Positions 35,301 to 48,208 of a stretch of 64,000 bases of DNA are shown piece after piece (the first letter of the stretch is position 1; the number at the start of each line of letters is the position of its first letter). The notes below the pieces were generated by a model that was given only the letters and a program-made list of their open reading frames with translations, was not told where the DNA came from and made no database searches. A program made the position numbers and the translations under genes. Origin of the DNA: Ziziphus jujuba (lineage: Eukaryota > Streptophyta > Magnoliopsida > Rosales > Rhamnaceae). The DNA lies in assembly GCF_031755915.1 (NCBI RefSeq), contig NC_083386.1:22739001-22803000 (forward strand), given 5' to 3'.

Positions 35301-35660
35301 AACGACCATTTAGATGGTCCAAGAACCATTTGATTTTATCTCTTTGTATATCAGCAACCTTTTTTGGTCTGACGGAGGAATTATAATAATGAATTTAAAT
35401 TGACAAATGTCAAATTATTTTTTAGACATAAAATGTATTTTTATTGGTTCTTTAGACGATGATAAATTCAAAATTGAAATCGATTAGGTTAAACGAATAT
35501 AGACAATGAACATTTTCAAATAGTGCCCATCAATGAAAATCAAAGAAAACAATAATGCAAAGAGGACTTATTGGGTCAACGTTACTCACCAATTTTAGAC
35601 AATTTTTCATAACGAAAATCTCCTTCTGACCCCAGAGTTGATATGTGTAGGTAATTTTTT
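32322..35660. other. CDC20-like 5' region and long AT-rich gene-free stretch
   Basis: The CDC20-like leader includes a (GA)n run at 32375-32402 and a GAA repeat at 32620-32639. From 32930 on the DNA is AT-rich with many homopolymer tracts and no credible exon. A direct repeat lies at 33919-34000 and 34018-34098 (GTGAACTCAGTT[A/G]TTAATTATC core). A GC-richer patch at 34530-34665 may be an old transposon fragment but I cannot classify it. Confidence 0.55.
33919..34098. repeat. Tandem direct repeat, unit about 80-98 bp
   Basis: Two copies at 33919-34000 and 34018-34098 share GTGAACTCAGTTNTTAATTATCATTAGTAATGTT and CTTCCCCAAAGTA; an AT spacer separates them. Confidence 0.85.
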
Positions 35661-35677
35661 CCAAGGAAGAAGGCCTG

Positions 35678-35818
35678 GCATGAAAGAAAGAGCCCATCAG
35701 CTTAGCCAAGGTGACTTGCCTGGCCAAAATCATATAAATTGGAAACCATATCATCTCCTGGAAAGAGCAGGCAAGTCATCCTTGGCCAGCTACATAAACA
35801 GGACTCTTTCCTTCATGC
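35678..35818 (-). ncRNA. MIR169: MIR169 precursor hairpin, copy 1
   Basis: The minus-strand transcript folds back: GCATGAAGGAAAGAGTCC pairs with the complement of GCATGAAAGAAAGAGCCC. The 5' arm holds a 21-nt miR169 at 35768-35788 (starts UGGCCAAGG, ends UUGCCUG), and the 3' arm carries the near-complement GGCAAGTCACCTTGGCTA at 35703-35720. The mature sequence differs from the common miR169h type only at position 2 (G for A). miR169 guides cleavage of NF-YA transcription factor mRNAs and responds to drought, nitrogen and phosphate state. It lies 150 bp downstream of copy 2, so both probably come from one primary transcript. Confidence 0.9.
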
Positions 35819-35965
35819 AAGAACCTCAATTCCCCACTTCTCCAATATGATACAAAAATTTTGTTGTAGTCATACATGATCATGATGATCAAACGGTGAT
35901 CAGATGGTCGTCTTCCACTAATATATGCAGAAAATTTAAAGCAATGTAGATTGAATTTAATTTCT

Positions 35966-36193
35966 GAGGAAGAAGAAGAGAAAAGGCCTAACATGAGAAA
36001 GAAGAGGTTGTCAGCCTAGCCAAGGTGACTGCTTGTGTACCACAACATGAATTTCTGCTATTCATCATAACCAATTAAAAATATATATATATATACATAT
36101 ATATTATACCTGAAACCTCATGAAGGATCAGGCAAGTCATCCTTGGCTATCAAACAACACTCTTCTATTCATGTTAGGCCTCTCTTCCTCTCT
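35966..36193 (-). ncRNA. MIR169: MIR169 precursor hairpin, copy 2
   Basis: The minus-strand hairpin has a lower stem formed by AGGCCTAACATGAATAGAAG against the complement of AGGCCTAACATGAGAAAGAAG. The 5' arm carries, at 36129-36149, a 21-nt sequence identical to the miR169h-n type (UAGCCAAGGAUG...UUGCCUG). The star region is at about 36018-36038 (CAAGCAGTCACCTTGGCTA). The loop is long and contains (AT)n. A 5' mature arm and 3' star arm is the normal miR169 layout. Clusters of tandem MIR169 loci are known in Arabidopsis and other plants. Confidence 0.92.
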
Positions 36194-36267
36194 TATTAAT
36201 CTTCAATGTCCCACCACCACTACTACTCTTAATGGCAGGATGAAAATATTGGGTTTTCAAGCTCTCC

Positions 36268-36274
36268 ATTTATA
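36268..36274 (-). promoter_or_regulatory. Candidate TATA box for the MIR169 transcript
   Basis: On the minus strand the sequence CTTTTTATAGGCTATAAATGGAG lies about 75 bp upstream of the copy-2 stem base; TATAAAT is at 36274-36268. Distance and sequence suit an RNA polymerase II promoter for a primary transcript covering both hairpins. This is inferred from sequence only. Confidence 0.45.
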
Positions 36275-36279
36275 GCCTA

Positions 36280-39200
36280 TAAAAAGAGAATAAAATCAGC
36301 TTTGGATTGTCCACATTGCCTTTCCTCACATCAATTTGCCTAATTTTCAAATGATTTCCTTATTTACTTATTTTGTTTTTGCCTTTTTACTTTCTTATTT
36401 GAATCAATTGGCTGACCAACATGGAATATATTCTACAAAAGAAGGAAAGTTTATGAACGGCTTCAAGATGGCGCAATGGTCAGCCAACTTTCTCTGAAAA
36501 TAATTTTCATAGATATAGGAATTGGGATATAAATTTTAGGGTTGATTTTATAGACATCCCTCAATTTTCATTTAATAATAAACACACCCCTTAAATTTCA
36601 AATATTTCAAATACACTTCATAAATTAACAATAAGAGGGGGAAAAAAAATAAACTGACAGGATAGCTTGCAATAGGCAATGGTTGAGCGATGTAAAATGT
36701 GTAAAATATTTCAATGGATGATGGTTGAACAGCTTGACAGTGGCTGCATAGGAAGGCCAGCATTGGACGGTGGTTAAACAGGATGGCCAACATATCCCTG
36801 AAGACTTTTCTTAGTTTGAGCACGCTGTGCAAAGTGTGTGCGGCCTCAGTTTTTCGAAGACTTTAGGAAGAATTTTTTGAATTTTTGATAAATTGTATAC
36901 AGTAAAACATTGTTTTTTTTAATTTTTTCAATGAAATAAAATAAAACATTGCTGATTATGCATTTATATTGCATTTCTTAGTGGTTGGCCAACAAACAAT
37001 GGCCAACAAACAATCATTTAATTGTTTTAGTATTTTATTCAAATAGTAATTGAAAAGAATAATGTTATTTGTTATCAGAAGTGACTGTCATCATCCTACA
37101 TAGCAGTGGGTTCATATATATATATGGATAAAAAAAATTTACATAATAGTAGATCCTATGTATATAAAGTTATTTTAACATTGAACCTACCGCTATATAG
37201 GATGGTGACAACCACCATCAATGACATATATAGCAATATTCAATTGAAAATGTTTAAAATTTAAAAGGAAGTTATTAAGGGTATTTTGGATATTATACAA
37301 ATTTTAAGTGATATATTCTAATGGTAGAGTGGCTATTTATGGAATATTCCTTACATAAAAGAAAAGTAGTTTTATGAGAAACTAGGGGGTGCACTTGAAA
37401 TAAGACTATATCTGTAGGGTCTAAGCGAAAGCTTAGCTAAAACCATGAATGATATTAATCGGTCCATTCTTTAAGGAAAAAAAAAAAAAAAAAAGGGTAA
37501 ATAAATAAAAAGTTGGGTACAAGAATTCAAAATCCAGATACAATAAAATAGTGACTTTGTTATCCGACTATTCTCTCGGAAACAATTAGTCTATTAATCC
37601 AAAATATACAAGCAATGGTCATTATTAATCTTAAAACACTCTCCTACTCAATAAAGGCAATATCCTCTTTTTTAATAATCTTTTTAATTCTATCTTAAAT
37701 TTATGAAAAAACGAAAAAAAAAAAAGTATTAATAATCTTGGATATATAGACTTGGAGTTACACTATTAGAAGTATATAATATGAAATATGAATTTTTTTT
37801 CTTTTTCTTTTGAGAAAATATATACTAATATGAATCCTGTGACAGTTAAGGGATACAATGCCATTTGTTTAAAGGCAATGATTTAGTTAAGTTTGATCCA
37901 CCCACCCATATAATAATTGAAACAATCAGACAGTGACATTGATTTATTTCTTTCATTTGTGCTGAGCATAATCTAAGCTACATTCGAAATTTGGAAAACC
38001 ATTAGAGATTTCTATTTTAGTTTTTGGTAAAACATTGTATTGGTGGAGCTAGGCCTCGCGTATAATACTGAGTCGCACACATAAAAGCTAATTATCTTTG
38101 CATAATTAAGTTTTGAGGTTCATATTAATTTAGATTATCGATCTAAGACTCAGTTTCTGCCTAGAATCTGAAAAAAAGAAAAAAGAAAGTTGAAATCCTC
38201 GTCCTATCCTTTTCCAAACCCCTTCACTTTTTTGAGCAAAATGATATTCTACTGGCAACAAATGCCAGCCATGTGAAATTCATTCGCTACCTGAAAAATG
38301 CATAAAAATAAAGTCAATACCTTAGCCACTAACAAAGCTAATTTTGTTCCAGATGACTTTGAGCTTTTTTTATTTGGTTCACTTACGAATTTTTTTAGAT
38401 TTTTCTTTTTACTTTTTTCTTTTCTTCTTCCATTCTCTATAACTTTTTTCATGAAATATAAGAGACCGAATTAATTCAGATTCTTCATTACAGTCCCAAA
38501 TGTACTAACTAACTATGCCTCTCATATTAGAAAAATCTATTTCATATATTTAATTTCATTCTTATATGCATTAGAGAGGACTTTTAAACTAAAGGTTATT
38601 GTAAAGTATATATTAATTTTTAATCCAGTCCAAAATCTAGTTTGTTATTCAAAAGCTTTTTGTTGATCTGAAAAAGGAAAAACCTACTTCTTTTTTTTTT
38701 TTTTATCATAATTATTATTATTTTTTAATATGGGTCATCCAAAAGAAAACTAATTGAAAAGGTAAGATAAAATCATGCATCATTGTAGATACATGACATG
38801 ATACAGAATGATTAAGATTGACATGTGCTTCTTCTATACATGTTTACGTGTATTCATCTCACATAACCAATTTTAATATAAGTTAAGTGACATATTAGGT
38901 GAACCTTATAGAGAATTAATGAATTACAAATGTAACTTTAATCTCAATTTTCAAAATAATTTAATGATTAATTAAAAAAATCTTATGATAAAATCATCAT
39001 GTTGATTTAATGTCAACTTGATTATACATATTTGATAAATTGAAAAGGTACATTAGCCTTAAACTAAAACCTATGGCTTATCACAGTGATCTCACAGTGA
39101 AATTCATATTTGAACATTATTTTTATGCTTGTGCCCTTCTACTTCTACTTATTAATTTAAAATTTTAAACCATGTGTAATAATATTTGACTGTCTTTTCT

Positions 39201-41115
39201 AATTTAATTCACTATATATTTTAATTACATACAAGCTGGATGCCTATGTCACTATCATTTTCAATATTTAGTTTTTTAAAGCTAATAGCAAAGCATGATT
39301 TTTCTATTTATGTTAGAAAATTATAATGCATGTACTATCTATTTTTTTTTTTGGTTGAATTTATCTATTTTTTTATTTTTAATTTTGGTTAATATATACA
39401 TAGTAACTTATTGATGACAGGCCCTATTACACAGCAACATATGCAATATACCCATTTAATAATTATCGATCTTATGGTCCCTGTATCACAAACAATGATC
39501 ATAAATTTAAAGCGGAAATTGTTGCTATATCCTAAAAATCGTCTATATTCTACAACATATAACTCTGAGCAAATTTCAAAAAATTATTATTTAATGACAA
39601 TATTACATATTTCTTAATCTATTTTTAGTAACAATCTTAATTTAATTTTCATGTATTTTTGTTTAATATCATTGTAACTAATTAACATATAACCTTCATT
39701 CCCATTAACAACATACTATGAGATTATTTACTTAGTATATATACAGTTTTGATATAGGAAACTACCTAGCTCACTTTCTAATGCTATGTAATTCACTTTA
39801 TAATGCCATGTGGTATAAAACTAAATGGAGGTAAATGTAAAAATGCATTAATTTTTTTATTTTTTTAAACAAAAATAAATATTAGTTAAATATCATGTGA
39901 AAGTTTAATTGATTTTTACTAAAAGATTTATTTTCTTTTAATAGATTTTTAGTAGTCAAAAACAAAAGTAAAAAATATTTTAAATTAATACTATTATATA
40001 TGATTTGCTAATTCTACACTTAAATAGCTAATAATAAAAATGAGTTAGATAATTCACTAAATCATTACTTATATTATATATGATCATCTTATTATCTTTG
40101 TCCAAATCAACGTAATAAAAATTGTTATAAATGATCAGATAATCCAAATTGCTAAAAAATAAAAAAATAAAACTTCCAACAAAGTGTACAATTTGAACTA
40201 TTAAGCACATTTTAATTTTTATAAATGAGAATAAGTGTTCAATTTTCCTTGAACAAAAATCCAAACAAATCATCTATTAGTAAAAAAAATAAAAAATAAA
40301 AAAACAAATTATCCTTATAGTACGTCAAAATTTCAAAACATAATTTTTTTAAAAGTAAAAAAAAAAAAAAAGAGTTAGATAGTTTACTACATCATCGTTA
40401 ATATTAAATATATAATATCATGTTATAATTTTTGTCCAAATCAGAATGGTGAAACCTGTTGTAAATGAGCAAGGAATCAAAATTGCTAAAAAATAAAACT
40501 TGCAACAAAGTATACAATGGAACTGTTAAACACATTTTAATTTTTATAAATGAGAATAAGTGTTTAATTTTCGTTAAACAAAGATCCGACAAATAAAAAA
40601 AAAAAAAACTTTAAAAAATCAGATTACAACATGGGGTTAAAAAAAACAGAAAGTAAGAAAGAACAAAAAGAAAAAGGCTATTTTGCATTTAAAGCCCGAA
40701 GTCGAAACGTAGCAGCTATTGATTCCTCCACGTGGCATCGGTGGACGACTACTCAGAGTCTAAACAATTGGAGAGACGAGCTGACAAAAGGAGCTTTGTC
40801 AAAACGAAGACATATTAATTAAAAAACACCACCCTTGATCCATGGGAACGTGTGTATAAACCAATATTTAAATCCCAAACTACCCCTACTGATTTTTAAA
40901 ATTCCGAAATTAACCCACTCTTCCCATATCGAGTCCCAACCCAAAAAAACCCAAGGTTCCAAGCCCTGCACCGCTCGATCCCAAATCTATAATCTCCCAA
41001 ATCACACAAAAACCTCAAACAAGTAACCAAACACAAACCTGAGCTCCATAAAAATATCACATTTTGCCACTGCTTGATTGGACCGAGGCAAAGAAGGACA
41101 GAGAGACAGAGAGAT
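36280..41115. other. MIR169 upstream region, AT-rich gene-free DNA and promoter of the PABN gene
   Basis: No coding exon with support was seen over about 4.8 kb. Features include (AT)n tracts near 37108-37125 and homopolymers. A duplicated block occupies 40042-40270 and 40372-40594. A perfect G-box palindrome CCACGTGG is at 40728-40735, about 380 bp before the poly(A)-binding protein start codon. GA-rich sequence at 41084-41115 is its leader. Confidence 0.55.
40042..40594. repeat. Diverged direct duplication, about 225 bp
   Basis: 40042-40270 and 40372-40594 align from GAGTTAGATA through TTTTTGTCCAAATCA, AAATTGCTAAAAAATAAA, CAACAAAGT and CACATTTTAATTTTTATAAA to CAAAT, with many substitutions. 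Confidence 0.85.
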
Positions 41116-44100
41116 ATGGAGGAGCAGGAGCAAGAGCATGAGGTCTACGGCGGAGAGATCCCCGGCGACGACGGTGACATGGACGCCGACATCGACATGT
41201 CGTCTAGGCATGATGACGACCAAGGTTACGACGACGCTAACTCCAAGGTCTGCTTTTGTTTCTCGATTCCTCCTCATTTTTTGAAATAAAATTAAAAAAA
41301 ATTATGCGTTCGATCTCTAATGTGCTGTGGTTGAGTTAATTCGATTTGGTTTGGGCAGGAGTTGGAGGACATGAAGAAGAGGCTCAAGGAGATGGAGGAA
41401 GAGGCCGGAGCTCTTCGCGATATGCAGGCCAAGGTCGAGAAGGAGATGGGCGCTGTTCAAGGTATCTCTCTCTTAATTCCTTATTTGAACAAAATAAAAA
41501 GCTTTGAATTTTTCGATAGTTAAGCTTGTTAGTATCGCATAAATGTGATTTTGGATGATTCCTTGAGAGCTATATGGTCAGGGCTATGCCTGTCTGCTAA
41601 TATAGGTGTTTTTAACTTTGATGTTTTAGGTCATGGTCTATTTGTTGTCCTTTTGTGCACCATATTAGGTTATCTAGAAATCCCTAGTATAGGAATTGGA
41701 GTTTGATTCTTGAATCTTGATCACATGTCATCGAGCCTGCTATAATTGTCAATCATTAAGTGAAGATTTTGGAGGATTAATAAGAAGTATATTTGCCTTA
41801 ATTGGTGGAAATTATTAACTTGTATTGTTGTCGGCAATCTCATATACAGCTTAGAAACTAATGGTCTAGCCATCCTTAAGGACCAGGAATTTCGCACCTC
41901 GGTTTCTCTTGAATATGTGTCCAAACTGTAAAAATGCTGGCAACTTGAAGATTAATCTTGTTGCCCTAATTGTTCTACTTGTCATCCTGGATTAAGTATT
42001 TCTGTTTATCTCCGAGTGGCAGTTGGCACTTATGTTTTAAACCAAAAAGGTTATCATAGGGAGTAATGTAGCTGACAGTATTTAGACATGTATCCGAGTT
42101 TGTTACAGTAAAATATCAGATATTATCTTGTAACTGCCTTTGGCATTTCTTGTCGTTGAATGAGGGTCCATGTGTGTTCCTTCAAAGTAGTTTCACCTAC
42201 ATATTGGTATACTGTATATATGGTTGACCAGATAATATGCTGCAATTTCTGTCATACCTTAAGTCATATTACGTTTTTCCATAAAAAAGGTATCATCTAT
42301 TGTATGTTACTAATAACCATGGGCATGATAATCTTGTATATGGAAAACGTTGAGCTTCAGTACATGATGTTTAAAATTTTGAAATTTATCTTCAATAGTT
42401 TTGGATAATTGGCTTTGACATGTATACTAGTTAATGAAAAGACACAGAGACACCCCAAGCAACATGTGTTTATGTATCTAAACTATAAAAATATGTTAGC
42501 TGACTTGTCATAAAATGATATAGCATAAATTCTTATGTATGGTATTATCATTTCTTAGCTATGTCATGCTTTATTAATTAATGGTATTGCAAAATATTAT
42601 GTGCATGGGAGTATTAGGTCTAATACAACTGAATTTATTTTTGAGCGGACTGTGCAATTTAGACATGAACATTGTTTTTCTAAGAAAAAAAAAAAAAAAA
42701 AGTTGATGATAGAATTTGCATAAACTATCATGTTGTGGATGTTTGCACTAAGAATATATGTATGATTTGTGCTTACCAAATTGCTCTTTCTTCTGAATGT
42801 GCAATTAGATTCCTCCAGTGGTTCTGCAACCCAAGCTGAAAAGGAGGAGGTGGATTCAAGATCTATTTATGTTGGTAATGTGAGGTTTACTATCCTTTCT
42901 TAATTTGGAATTTTGTTGATACATTCATTTTTGTGTTGTTGTCTCTTTGTTTGTTTGATGTTTATAGGAAACCATTTTTTGAAAAAAGAAATAAAAATAA
43001 TCTATTGGAAGTGGGGATTATAAATTAGTTGAGTATTCAGTTTCTTTGGTTTGCAACGAGCTGCTATTTTAGGAGAGAATTTTCGTGTTGCTTTAGTGTC
43101 TTGCTGCATGGTTGTATCCTTTACTCATCTATAACTTTCATTCACAACCGTGGAACCAAACTCTGAGATGTTTCCTTGTGTGTTGCTGTAGATTAAATGC
43201 CTATGGTATAGAAGGTTTCTCAAGTCAGTAGATTATTTAATATTTATGCTTCCATTTATCTCTTAGCCCACTTACTGGTCCAATCTATGCATTATACAGT
43301 GGAAATTGTCGTAAACAAAGCAATCCTAAAACTTTATGTTGTTGAGATCAATGAACATTTCAATCCTGCTTGCATGCAAAAAATAGTTCTGGTTCTGTTT
43401 GTAATTTGACATATTTAATCTGGATTAGCTTTGCATTCTTTCTGATTGTTATATTGCTTATTGGTTGCTATAAGAATTAAAACAAAGAGTGAGCAATCAA
43501 TTTGATTTTATGTTTCTATTTCAGGTTGACTATTCATGTACTCCTGAGGAAGTCCAGCAGCATTTTCAATCATGTGGAACGGTGAACAGAGTTACAATTT
43601 TGACTGACAAATTTGGTCAGCCAAAAGGATTTGCTTATGTTGAGTTTGTTGAAGTTGATGCTGTTCAAAATGCTCTTCTGTTAAATGAGTCAGAACTGCA
43701 TGGTCGTCAATTGAAGGTACTTGAATCTCCTTGAATTTTGTTATCATGCTAACAATTCTGCACGTTAATCCGTTTGTTTAAAGGTATTGATTTCTTATGT
43801 TTTTAGGTCTCTGCTAAGCGTACAAACATTCCTGGGATGAAGCAGTACCGAGGAAGGCGACCTAACCCATATTTTCGATCCAGAAGGCCCTTCGTGCCTG
43901 CTGCCCCTTTCTATCCTGCATATGGTTATGGGTGAGCACCAGAATCTCTATTGATTCCACTTGGTTTTTGTCATGAAATCAAAGAAATATGAAATTGTAG
44001 ATTAATGGGATGCGTTTACAGCAAAAGATATTTATTGCTAAGGTATCTGTTTGTATGTGGGCACATATAAGAAAGTCTAATCATACAAAATTTAAAATTA

Positions 44101-44398
44101 TAGAGAGACATCTAATAGGTTGCAACTGTTTTTATGGCACTTATTTGATATTCTTCAAGCAATATAGTAGTTCATGGTGAGCTGCCATTGATCTTTATTT
44201 TAATATATTAAAGTTTCTTTAATAGAATTTTTGAGAATTGATAGTTTGATTTGACGGTACTCTTGCATACTTGATAAGATGTATTGTTTTCTTAAATCTG
44301 CTTAAACATTTCATGTAGCTAACTGCAAGATCTAAATATTTCTCACATGCAGAAGGGTTCCAAGGTTCAGGCGGCCGATGCGCTTCAGACCATACTAG
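41116..44398 (+). CDS. PABN: Nuclear polyadenylate-binding protein (PABPN1/PABN family)
   Basis: Binds nascent poly(A) in the nucleus, stimulates poly(A) polymerase and controls tail length. Six exons: 41116-41247, 41359-41461, 42809-42879, 43525-43716, 43807-43931, 44353-44398; phases agree, giving 222 residues, the usual size. Order: acidic N terminus ([20 protein letters not shown]...), a coiled coil ([20 protein letters not shown], residues about 48-78) that in PABPN1 activates the polymerase, one RRM (about 97-173) with RNP2 IYVGNV and RNP1 KGFAYVEF, and an Arg-rich tail ([15 protein letters not shown]...[14 protein letters not shown]). The ATG at 41116 is chosen because upstream codons in frame have no ATG. 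Intron 2 (1.35 kb) is gene-free. Confidence 0.96.
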
Positions 44399-45527
44399 TG
44401 ATGAATGTTAAAATATTGGGGTGGTCAGCACTGTGGGAAGACCATTACTCAAAAAAAAAAAAAAAAAAAAAGTCATATCTTCAGTACTTTAGTCTGGATG
44501 AAAGAACCTGTATCATCATTTGCATGGAAAAATTCCAACTTGATTCTTTCTCAAAATTGTAGCATGCCAGGGAGGAGGGAGGAATAAGTTTATGCTTTGA
44601 CTTGATTTGTGGAGGGTATAATAGAGGTTGCATGCATCTACCTACTTTAGAGAGGATAAAAGGAGGCAAATTTATGCAAATGCATGTGTTGGAGATAGAT
44701 TCTTAATTTCTAAATCGCTATTTTAGATTTGTAACTTTTTTAACTTCAGCGTGGATGAATTTAAACCATTAAAGGATCATCTTCTTAAATTTTTGAATCG
44801 ACTTATGAACTCCAGCGGTGTAGTACTAGAAACTAGTTTGCCAGGATAATTTTTTTTAATCGAGTTATGAACTCCAGCAGTGTAGTACTAGAAACTAGTG
44901 GGACAGGATAATTTTTTTTTTCTTATTATTATTATTATTATTATGTTGAAGCAGGGGATTCGGATTTTTTTGCCAGTGCGGTCTCCATTGGGATGAATGT
45001 GATGGTTTGTCAGGATGGATGATCATAATAGATTTTATGGTATAAATATTTTAGTTTTTTATAAAGCTATTTTCTCTTACTTAGCTGAGGTGGGAATGAT
45101 CATGCTTGGGCAAATGGGAGAAGAGTATGGGGAAACTATTTTTGTCCGTTATTGTCTCTCTTGCCCAAAAAAAAAAAAAAAAAAAAAAAAAAGGAAATAT
45201 CTATTTACACTCTTGAAGTCGTGGGGTTGAGTTATCCTCTCCATGTTCGGTTATTCCTTTTTAAATTAGAATTGTAATGTTATCCTAACCTGATTTTTTT
45301 TACCCCTATTTATTGATAAAACTTCGAATGAATCAAATGTGTTTTTATAAGACAAATGAATTACCATAGCAGCTGATAAATGTATCCTTGGTTTTATAAC
45401 TTCGTATACAATAATGACGTGATACTGCTTTGTTTAAATTGAAAAAATTCTTTTTGAAATTTCAATAAATATCTTAGATCCCAAAAAAGGAAAAAAAAAA
45501 AAAATCTAATTTAAACTGTATCATATT

Positions 45528-45558
<31 letters not shown>

Positions 45559-46002
45559 GTCTCAGCTGTTTGTCAGATTCTTTGAAATTCAATGGTAGAA
45601 CAGTTTTCCATGTTTTTGAACCGCATCTATTATTAGCACCATCTTGATCATAGAAGGGCTCCGGGCTCTATATTTATATATATATATATATATAAAGGAA
45701 AATTTTAGCAGATGATTCGCATCACATCTAAACCTACAGTTTTTTTTCAAAAAAAAGCGTCAAACATCTATATTTTTAGCTTCAATCAAATACAGAATTT
45801 AAATTTGAAAGATCATATAAGAAAAATAAAAGGTTTTATTTTTTATTTATTTTTGGTTAAATTATGATTATTATTATTATTTTATGGTAGTAAGAAAAAT
45901 AAAAAGGTTGGGTTCTTCCGTAGACTAATTTCTCGTACTCTTATATTATATCGGAGGCTAGCTCAGCTTGGTTATTTGTGGAACGGAGGACGCAGAAGTC
46001 TA
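44399..46002. other. Intergenic between PABN and MED31
   Basis: Contains the PABN 3' UTR, poly-A tracts (44450-44471, 45167-45192), a 62-bp tandem repeat (44796-44919) and (AT)n tracts at about 45530-45551 and 45675-45694. No gene seen. Confidence 0.55.
44796..44919. repeat. Tandem duplication, 62-bp unit
   Basis: 44796-44857 and 44858-44919 share AATCGANTTATGAACTCCAG, GTGTAGTACTAGAAACTAGT and CAGGATAATTTTTTTT, with only a few substitutions. Confidence 0.9.
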
Positions 46003-48131
46003 ATGGCCTCTGGCAAAGAAAGTGATGAAGCAGCTGATACTCCAGACTCGTGAGCTTCAACTATTATTTTTTCTTTTTCTTTTTTTTTTTATTTTTACTA
46101 GCAGAAATTTTCTCTCTTCTGTTTGCTTGCTGAGAAATTGGGATTTGGGAGGAGAAGGAACATGAGAAAAAATTTGGAAATTTGATTCTTTGTTTTCTTT
46201 TCTTGATGGATGAAAGGAGAGTAGGAAGCCTCAACTCCACCAAATTACAGCTCTATGCTCTTTTTTTTTTTTTTTTTTTTTTTGGTTAATATTTTCGTGA
46301 AAACCAGACAGAGACGTTGAGAAACCTCGTGGGTAGTGTTTACTTTTGAATTGTTTTTCAATTGCTTGTACGAATGATTGAAATTACTGGAATGAATGAC
46401 TTTCAGGCCAAAGAACGTTTACAAGGATCCAGACGATGGGCGTCAACGGTTCTTGCTTGAATTGGAATTCGTTCAGTGTCTCGCTAATCCGACATACATC
46501 CACTGTAGGTTATTTCTCTTTGCTTTTTTTGCTATTTACATTTGAGGCTTTACCATATCTCCAATTGCAGCATTGTATTTTAGAATAGTCTTTTTTTTTT
46601 TTTTTTTTTTTTGTGGGTTTTGTGAAACATTGAGGACTGAAAATTTGAACTTTACGACATTTCTTCTACTTTGTTACCATGAAAAATGTATAACTTTTGC
46701 TAATTCTAGTAAATGTTCAATTTAACGATTCTATTTCTATCCTAATATTGGGATACAAATTAATGTGCTAGGCGTTCAGTATTTCTAGGTATTCCGTATT
46801 CTCAGAAGTTTGTTAACTGGAAAGTTTATCTGTGCAGTCAAAACTTTGCAAATTGCAAAACCTATGGGTCTTACATTGAATGAGCTATTGTTTTTGGATA
46901 GAAAACTATCAATTGATCTTGGTCGAAATTTGTTTCGTAATATCATTAATGCTACATGTTTAAACAATGACTGCGTGAAAATTATAAGTCAATTAGTTAT
47001 ATTATCAAATGATTTATTGTCTTTTGATGGGAAATAATGTTTTTCATTTCCTAAGACTGGAGAAGTTCTTGCTACATAGCAGCCTAAGATATGGTTGCAA
47101 AAAGATACGATAAATATTGGCAATGAATGATCGCTTCTATCAGCTCTAGTTATTTTATTTTATTACTCTTTCTTTGTCATATTATTTAAAGATTTAGGTT
47201 TAAATACTGGTGTTTGTCCTTTATTTTCTTCCCTCATGCTCCACACTTGAATTTCTGATGTAGATTTGGCTCAAAATCGCTATTTTGAAGATGAAGCTTT
47301 TATTGGCTACTTGAAGTACCTTCAATATTGGCAACGGCCAGAGTACATAAAATTTATTATGTGAGCTAATCTCTTGAAATCATGCCATCTAATGGCTTTA
47401 TGCTCATGCTTATTTTAAAATATCTGCCTTTCGCTTGTGAATGATCCAGCTTTCATTCTTTTGTTTTGTTCGCCTATCCACGTATAAGTATTTTCTACAA
47501 TAATATCAGGTATCCCCATTGCCTTTTTTTTCTTGAGCTTCTCCAAAATGCAAACTTCCGCAATGCAATGGCTCATCCAGGCAACAAGGTCTATTGCTTC
47601 TATATCCTTTTGATTTAACTTCTATGCTGTTTCTCCCTTATTTTACATTGTACTCCATCCATAATGTTTGATCCTGCAAAAGTTATTGTGTTATCTTTAC
47701 TTATTTATCAGTTTCCTTTTTCTCATGACTATTTCTTAGCATCCAGTCATGAAACTGGCCTCTTACATATCTTTTAATTTTGGAGAAGAATGAGATTTGA
47801 TGCAAGTGTTGTTGGAAGAAATGGTAAAAGATATTTCTTTGATGTAGTCTTTATGTATGGTTATGTACCAAATCATGACCATGCTATTATTCTAAAGTGG
47901 TAACCACGCATAAACCTGAAAGCACATTTGCTGTCCACTCATCTTTCACTTAAAATGATGGTTTATGTTACTGTTGTTTACACTGAATCCACTTCTGTTG
48001 AAAATAATTTATTAGATACCTAATAGTTCTACTTGGTTAAAGAGAAAGAGTATAGAAAAAGACTGTTTAATGAGTGTTTACTGGCCAGCTAAACAAATGC
48101 AAATCTTAAAACCTTTTGACTGTGCAAGATA

Positions 48132-48165
<34 letters not shown>

Positions 48166-48175
48166 CATAACTAAA

Positions 48176-48208
<33 letters not shown>

